From assembly GCA_022615465.1 (NCBI GenBank), contig JAKEGR010000012.1, forward strand, positions 1 to 5,165: a stretch of 5,165 bases of DNA, written 5' to 3'. This DNA is from Planctomycetota bacterium. GTDB lineage: Bacteria; Planctomycetota; Planctomycetia; Pirellulales; Lacipirellulaceae. Below, in pieces: positions 1 to 5,165 of this stretch (position 1 is its first letter; each line of letters opens with the position of its first letter). Below the pieces are notes generated by a model. That model was given only the letters and a program-made list of their open reading frames with translations, did not search any database and had not been told where the DNA came from. Position numbers and translations under genes: made by a program.

Positions 1-1099
1 CGATCACCAGACTTCCGCCCAGCAGTTGCGCCCGTTCGCTCATGCCGAGCAATCCGTAGCGCCCAGTCTTCCCGCCTGTCGCCTTCGTCGCCATTCCCAC
101 CCCGTCATCCTGCACGATGACAACCAGTTCCGTCCCCAAATCGACCACATGAATTTCGACGTTCTTCGCTTTCGCGTGGCGCGCCACATTGGTCAGCGCC
201 TCTTGGAGAATGCGAAAGGCCGCCGTCGCCACCCGATCATCCACGTCGAACCCGCCAAGATCATCCATCTCAAGCGAGCAATTCAGGCCGGTCATCTCTT
301 TGAAGCGCACGACATGGTGTTCGATCGCCGGTCCCAGTCCAAGCAAATCGAGCATTCCGGGGCGAAGGTTTTCAGAGATGGACCGCGCCATATCGGCCGC
401 TTGATCCAGGACGGCGATGATTTGCTCGACGTACTTGCGCGACTTTTCCCGCGGTTCGTCCAGTCGTGCCCCAAGACGGGTCAGATCGATCCGCGCAACG
501 GTCAGCGACTGCCCCAATTCATCATGAATCTCGCGGGCGATTCGTGCCCGTTCCTCTTCGCGAACGTCCTCCAAATGGCCAGTGAGTTCGCGCAGTTTTT
601 GCCGGGACTCGCGCAGCTCCAATTCCACGTTGCGCCGCTCGGCGACTTCTTGTTGGAGTTGCTGAGTTCTCAGTTCGCACATCTGCCCCAGACGCAGTTG
701 AAGATTGCGCAGCTCCAGGTGGGTCCGCACCCGCGACATGACTTCTTCGGGCTGATAGGGCTTGGTGACGTAATCAACCGCTCCCACCCGGAATCCATTT
801 ACCTTGGCTTCGACATCCTGCAAGGCGGAAAGGAAGATGACGGGCACGCCCGCCGTCGCCGGATCGGCTTTCAAGCGGCGGCACACTTCGAATCCGTCAA
901 TGCCGGGCATGCGCACATCCAGCAAGATCAGATCCGGCAGTTTGCTGCGCACGGTGAGCAACGCCATCTCTCCGTCCTGGGCCTGGCGTACAACATAGCC
1001 CGCGCCCTGCATGAGTTCCGACAGAAGTGTCAGCGACGGCAAGGTGTCTTCCACAATGAGCACTTCACCGCCAAGAGACGGTTCCCCGGAGCTATCCAT
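1..1099 (-). CDS. Receiver domain fused to NarL-type (HisKA_3) sensor histidine kinase, 3' end cut by window edge
   Basis: A soluble signalling kinase that should receive a phosphoryl group or partner signal on its N-terminal receiver and phosphorylate a downstream response regulator. The 366 visible residues show no signal peptide or membrane segment. Receiver domain about residues 12-128: acidic pair E17/D18, phosphoacceptor D61 in LLDVRMPG, S91 in the switch position, K113 in TKPY. A coiled coil follows (about 130-182). The HisKA_3 dimerisation domain has H192 in REIHDELGQ. The ATPase domain has an N box with E300, N304 and H308, a DDGVGM G1 box (331-336), and a final GLLGMSERAQLLGG (349-362). 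Only about 15-25 residues should be missing beyond the left edge. The ATG at 1099 is preceded by GGAG and lies 11 bases after the stop of the hybrid kinase gene, so the two are probably co-transcribed. The target response regulator is not visible; it may lie further left. The domain call is secure, the signal is unknown. Confidence 0.95.
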   Translation of the reverse strand, partial: MDSSGEPSLGGEVLIVEDTLPSLTLLSELMQGAGYVVRQAQDGEMALLTVRSKLPDLILLDVRMPGIDGFEVCRRLKADPATAGVPVIFLSALQDVEAKVNGFRVGAVDYVTKPYQPEEVMSRVRTHLELRNLQLRLGQMCELRTQQLQQEVAERRNVELELRESRQKLRELTGHLEDVREEERARIAREIHDELGQSLTVARIDLTRLGARLDEPREKSRKYVEQIIAVLDQAADMARSISENLRPGMLDLLGLGPAIEHHVVRFKEMTGLNCSLEMDDLGGFDVDDRVATAAFRILQEALTNVARHAKAKNVEIHVVDLGTELVVIVQDDGVGMATKATGGKTGRYGLLGMSERAQLLGGSLVI

Positions 1100-1103
1100 T
1101 AAA

Positions 1104-1110
1104 CTCCACT
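1104..1110 (-). promoter_or_regulatory. Ribosome binding site of the receiver-kinase gene
   Basis: On the minus strand the sequence AGTGGAG lies directly after the TAG stop of the hybrid kinase and four bases before the ATG at 1099. It supports this ATG as the start and fits reinitiation or coupled translation from the upstream gene. Confidence 0.6.
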
Positions 1111-3640
<2,530 letters not shown>

Positions 3641-3657
<17 letters not shown>

Positions 3658-4555
3658 CGGCCGTGCCCGCGCGATAGGTGCCCAGTTCGAACCATAGCCG
3701 CTTGTCCTCGAAGGGCGTTTCCGGCACAAGCAGCGGGTTTTCGATCGTGAACAGTTTGCGCTCGTTGAGCCTTAGCGTTGCGATGGCCTCGCGGTGGAAT
3801 TGGTCGAAGATCCAGTCGAAGGTGCCATCGTCGATCATCAGCCGCATGCCTTCCTCGGCGCGGGCGGCCAGTTGTCGGCCCTCGTCGGTCTTGGAAAACC
3901 AGAAATACATTGGCAGGGGGTAGTACAGCAAAATATTGGGCTCGATGTGGACATCAGGCATCGAATCCTTTCTGGCGTTGTATTCGCCCAGCACCTCCGA
4001 CGCGCCGCGACTCAAGATATCGAAACGTCGGTTTACCAGCATCCGGAACAGCCCGTCATAGCTCGACCCGGTGTTGACCTTGAACCGGTTGAATTTGAGA
4101 ATTTCGACATCCACCCAACTCGCGCCCAGCCCGTAGGTGAAGGCCCGCAAATCATCTAGGCTATGGACGGCCGCAAATCGCTGCTGATCGTCCTTGTGAA
4201 TCAAAAATACGCGATAGCCAACTAGGCTCTTGTCTACCGGGATGCGAATCGGAAACAGTTTCTTCTCCAGCTCTGGCGTGGTATCGAGGTACATGACGGT
4301 TAGTTTTCCGCCGGCACGCTCCAGCTCACTCACCTGCCTCCGTTCTGTCATTACCTCCGAGGCGACCATGCGAAACGGGCCATGCTTCGGCACGGTCCTC
4401 TCCAACGCAGTTTCAAGAATTTTCCAGTGGTAGACGTAGCGGCGATCGAGTTCCGATTCCGGCGCATTGTAAATATAGGTCACGGGCTCGGCGCTCGCCG
4501 GAGCGACGAACACCGCAATAACAATAGCGATAAGAAATCGGTAAATGCCTTCCAT
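3641..4555 (-). CDS. Periplasmic solute-binding protein-like (family 3) sensory protein
   Basis: A 304-residue secreted protein resembling family 3 solute-binding proteins (amino-acid type), here probably a ligand sensor for the adjacent kinase. The signal peptide is clear: a short MEGIYRF start, a hydrophobic core (about 8-18) and an APASA|E cleavage site after residue 22. The mature part has features I associate with this binding-protein-like family: YNAPESELDRRY near the N-terminus, FPIRIPVDKSLVGYRVFLI (101-119), NTGSSYDGLFRMLVNRRFDIL (161-181), YYPLPMYFWFSK (211-222) and a tail with NPLLVPETPFEDKRLWF. No lipobox cysteine is present. No permease or ATPase gene lies beside it, which argues for sensing rather than import. 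The ATG at 4555 is chosen over an in-frame TTG at 4612 because the latter overlaps the -10 element of the promoter and would bury the signal peptide; a GTG at 4561 is also possible. Its 3' end overlaps the kinase gene by 17 bases. The fold assignment is fairly sure, the ligand unknown. Confidence 0.88.
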
Positions 4556-4600
4556 GCACACTCGCGAAACCAGAGTTGAACAGCGATCGAAGCTATTTAG

Positions 4601-4628
4601 ATTTTGGTGCAAATCGGCAAATTGTCAA
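4601..4628 (-). promoter_or_regulatory. Sigma70-type promoter of the three-gene signalling operon
   Basis: Reading leftwards on the minus strand, a perfect -35 TTGACA (4623-4628) is followed by a 16-base spacer and a -10 CAAAAT (4601-4606, four of six consensus bases). Transcription would begin near 4594, leaving a leader of about 39 bases before the ATG at 4555. It lies in the only gap of notable size in the window and is AT-richer than its surroundings. The -10 is imperfect, so an activator may contribute; no clear operator is visible. Confidence 0.65.
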
Positions 4629-4693
4629 CGAATCTGCGCATTTTTCGGCGCTTGGATTACCACACTTAACCTCTTCGCGGGCGAATCGAAACA

Positions 4694-4708
4694 ACGCCGT
4701 CACGGCGT
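4694..4708 (-). terminator. Possible weak terminator hairpin on the stop codon of the right-edge gene
   Basis: On the minus strand ACGCCG, TGA, CGGCGT forms a perfect six-base-pair GC-rich stem whose three-base loop is the stop codon itself. The following bases TGTTTC give only a poor U-tract. It could end transcription of the right-edge gene before the operon promoter, but the short stem, minimal loop and weak U-tract make it a tentative call. Confidence 0.35.
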
Positions 4709-5164
4709 CACAAAATAATGCCCCCAAGCCATCTCGCTCGCGCTTTGCACCTCGGCGCTGACGGTATAGGCGTAGGCGCGGGTCTGCACGTGGCGTTGGC
4801 CGCTGGCATCCGGAACCAGCAACATCGGCCCCGTGTAGAGAACGGAATGTGGCCCATTGGGATAAGGCTCGCCGGGCGCCAAGTCCGCGGCGGGCGCCAT
4901 GATCACCCAGATTTGCGCGTTCGGAAGATCAGCCGGCGGCGCGATGGTTAGCAAGGTCCCGGTCGCATAGGGCTGGTAGTTCACCAGTGAAAAGGTCGGC
5001 ACAGCGACCGTGCCGTCGATGACGCTGTACGCGCCGCTCACCACGTTGCTGCGCGGCCGTTCGCCCGGGCTGCACACGGCCTGCGGCGGCGGAAAATCAC
5101 TGCTGGAGCCTCCTACGCCGCCGCACGCCGAACACTCGAAAACCGGTGCAGGAAGAGTACCTTG
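4700..5164 (-). CDS. C-terminal part of an unidentified protein with a chitobiase/Fn3-associated-like beta domain (5' end outside window)
   Basis: The frame is open from the right edge to a TGA at 4700-4702, giving 154 visible residues; a GTG at 5077 is in frame but need not be the start, since the frame continues upstream without a stop. Visible residues 10-31 are rich in Cys, Gly, Ser and Pro (ECSACGGVGG, then SSSDFPPP and a third Cys), like a linker or a small disulfide or metal-binding knot. Residues about 53-152 look beta-rich. They carry PTFSL, then HSVLYTGPM (107-114), RAYAYTVSAE (129-138) and a closing SEMAWGHYFV. This order resembles the chitobiase/beta-hexosaminidase C-terminal or Fn3-associated repeat, in which a YTGP turn precedes a strand ending in an A-x-A motif. 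Such domains usually sit at the ends of secreted or surface proteins. The full protein and its function cannot be identified here. It precedes the signalling operon in the same orientation, but a separate promoter lies between them, so a functional link is unproven. Confidence 0.7.
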   Translation of the reverse strand, partial: QGTLPAPVFECSACGGVGGSSSDFPPPQAVCSPGERPRSNVVSGAYSVIDGTVAVPTFSLVNYQPYATGTLLTIAPPADLPNAQIWVIMAPAADLAPGEPYPNGPHSVLYTGPMLLVPDASGQRHVQTRAYAYTVSAEVQSASEMAWGHYFVTP

Positions 5165-5165
5165 C

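Noticed and set aside
26..1102. A 358-codon open frame on the plus strand
   Set aside because: It lies wholly antisense to the receiver-kinase, whose domains and catalytic motifs are unmistakable. The plus-strand translation is rich in His, Arg and Gln with no recognisable domain, as expected of an antisense shadow in GC-rich coding DNA.
3658..3729. N-terminal extension of the hybrid kinase from a TTG at 3729
   Set aside because: It would add 24 Arg-, Ser- and Pro-rich residues and deepen the overlap with the preceding gene to 89 bases. The ATG at 3657 gives a normal short cytoplasmic N-terminus before TM1.
4582..4592. CGATCG palindrome near the expected transcription start as a possible operator
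   Set aside because: Six-base symmetry only, with flanks that do not continue it; such sites are common by chance in DNA of this composition.
4556..4612. N-terminal extension of the binding-like protein from a TTG at 4612
   Set aside because: The TTG overlaps the -10 element and lies upstream of the expected transcription start. It would also place 19 polar residues ahead of a clear signal peptide.
4674..4685. Small inverted repeat TTCG-CGGG-CGAA in the intergenic gap
   Set aside because: Only four base pairs with no U-tract on either side; too short to call a terminator or operator.

Overview
The window is a moderately GC-rich bacterial segment in which every supported gene lies on the minus strand, so genes are read from right to left. 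Two-membrane architecture (a signal peptide on a periplasmic solute-binding-like protein and a periplasmic sensor loop in the kinase) points to a Gram-negative organism. The closest resemblance I can recall for these protein families is to Gamma- or Betaproteobacteria, but the sequence alone does not fix the taxon.

Right edge (about 5164 to 4700): the C-terminal 154 residues of a protein whose start lies outside the window. It has a short Cys/Gly/Ser/Pro-rich stretch followed by a beta-rich region resembling the chitobiase/beta-hexosaminidase C-terminal or Fn3-associated fold. A small GC hairpin sits exactly on its stop codon.

Intergenic gap (4699 to 4556): 144 bases carrying a convincing sigma70-type promoter (perfect TTGACA, 16-base spacer, CAAAAT) that reads leftwards into the next gene.

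Main unit (4555 to 1 and beyond): a tightly packed three-gene signalling operon. It encodes (1) a secreted protein related to family 3 periplasmic solute-binding proteins, with no transporter genes beside it; (2) a membrane-bound hybrid histidine kinase with periplasmic sensor, HAMP, PAS, HisKA, HATPase and receiver domains plus a helical tail; and (3) a soluble protein with an N-terminal receiver joined to a NarL/NarX-type (HisKA_3) histidine kinase, cut by the left edge just before its C-terminus. Genes 1 and 2 overlap by 17 bases and genes 2 and 3 are 11 bases apart.

The likely logic (inference) is that the binding protein senses a ligand in the periplasm and informs the hybrid kinase, whose output is integrated by the receiver-kinase. 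The latter would then phosphorylate a response regulator that is not in this window. No HPt domain with a phosphorylatable histidine is visible, so the link between the two kinases is unresolved. I see no RNA genes, mobile elements, CRISPR arrays or large repeats.
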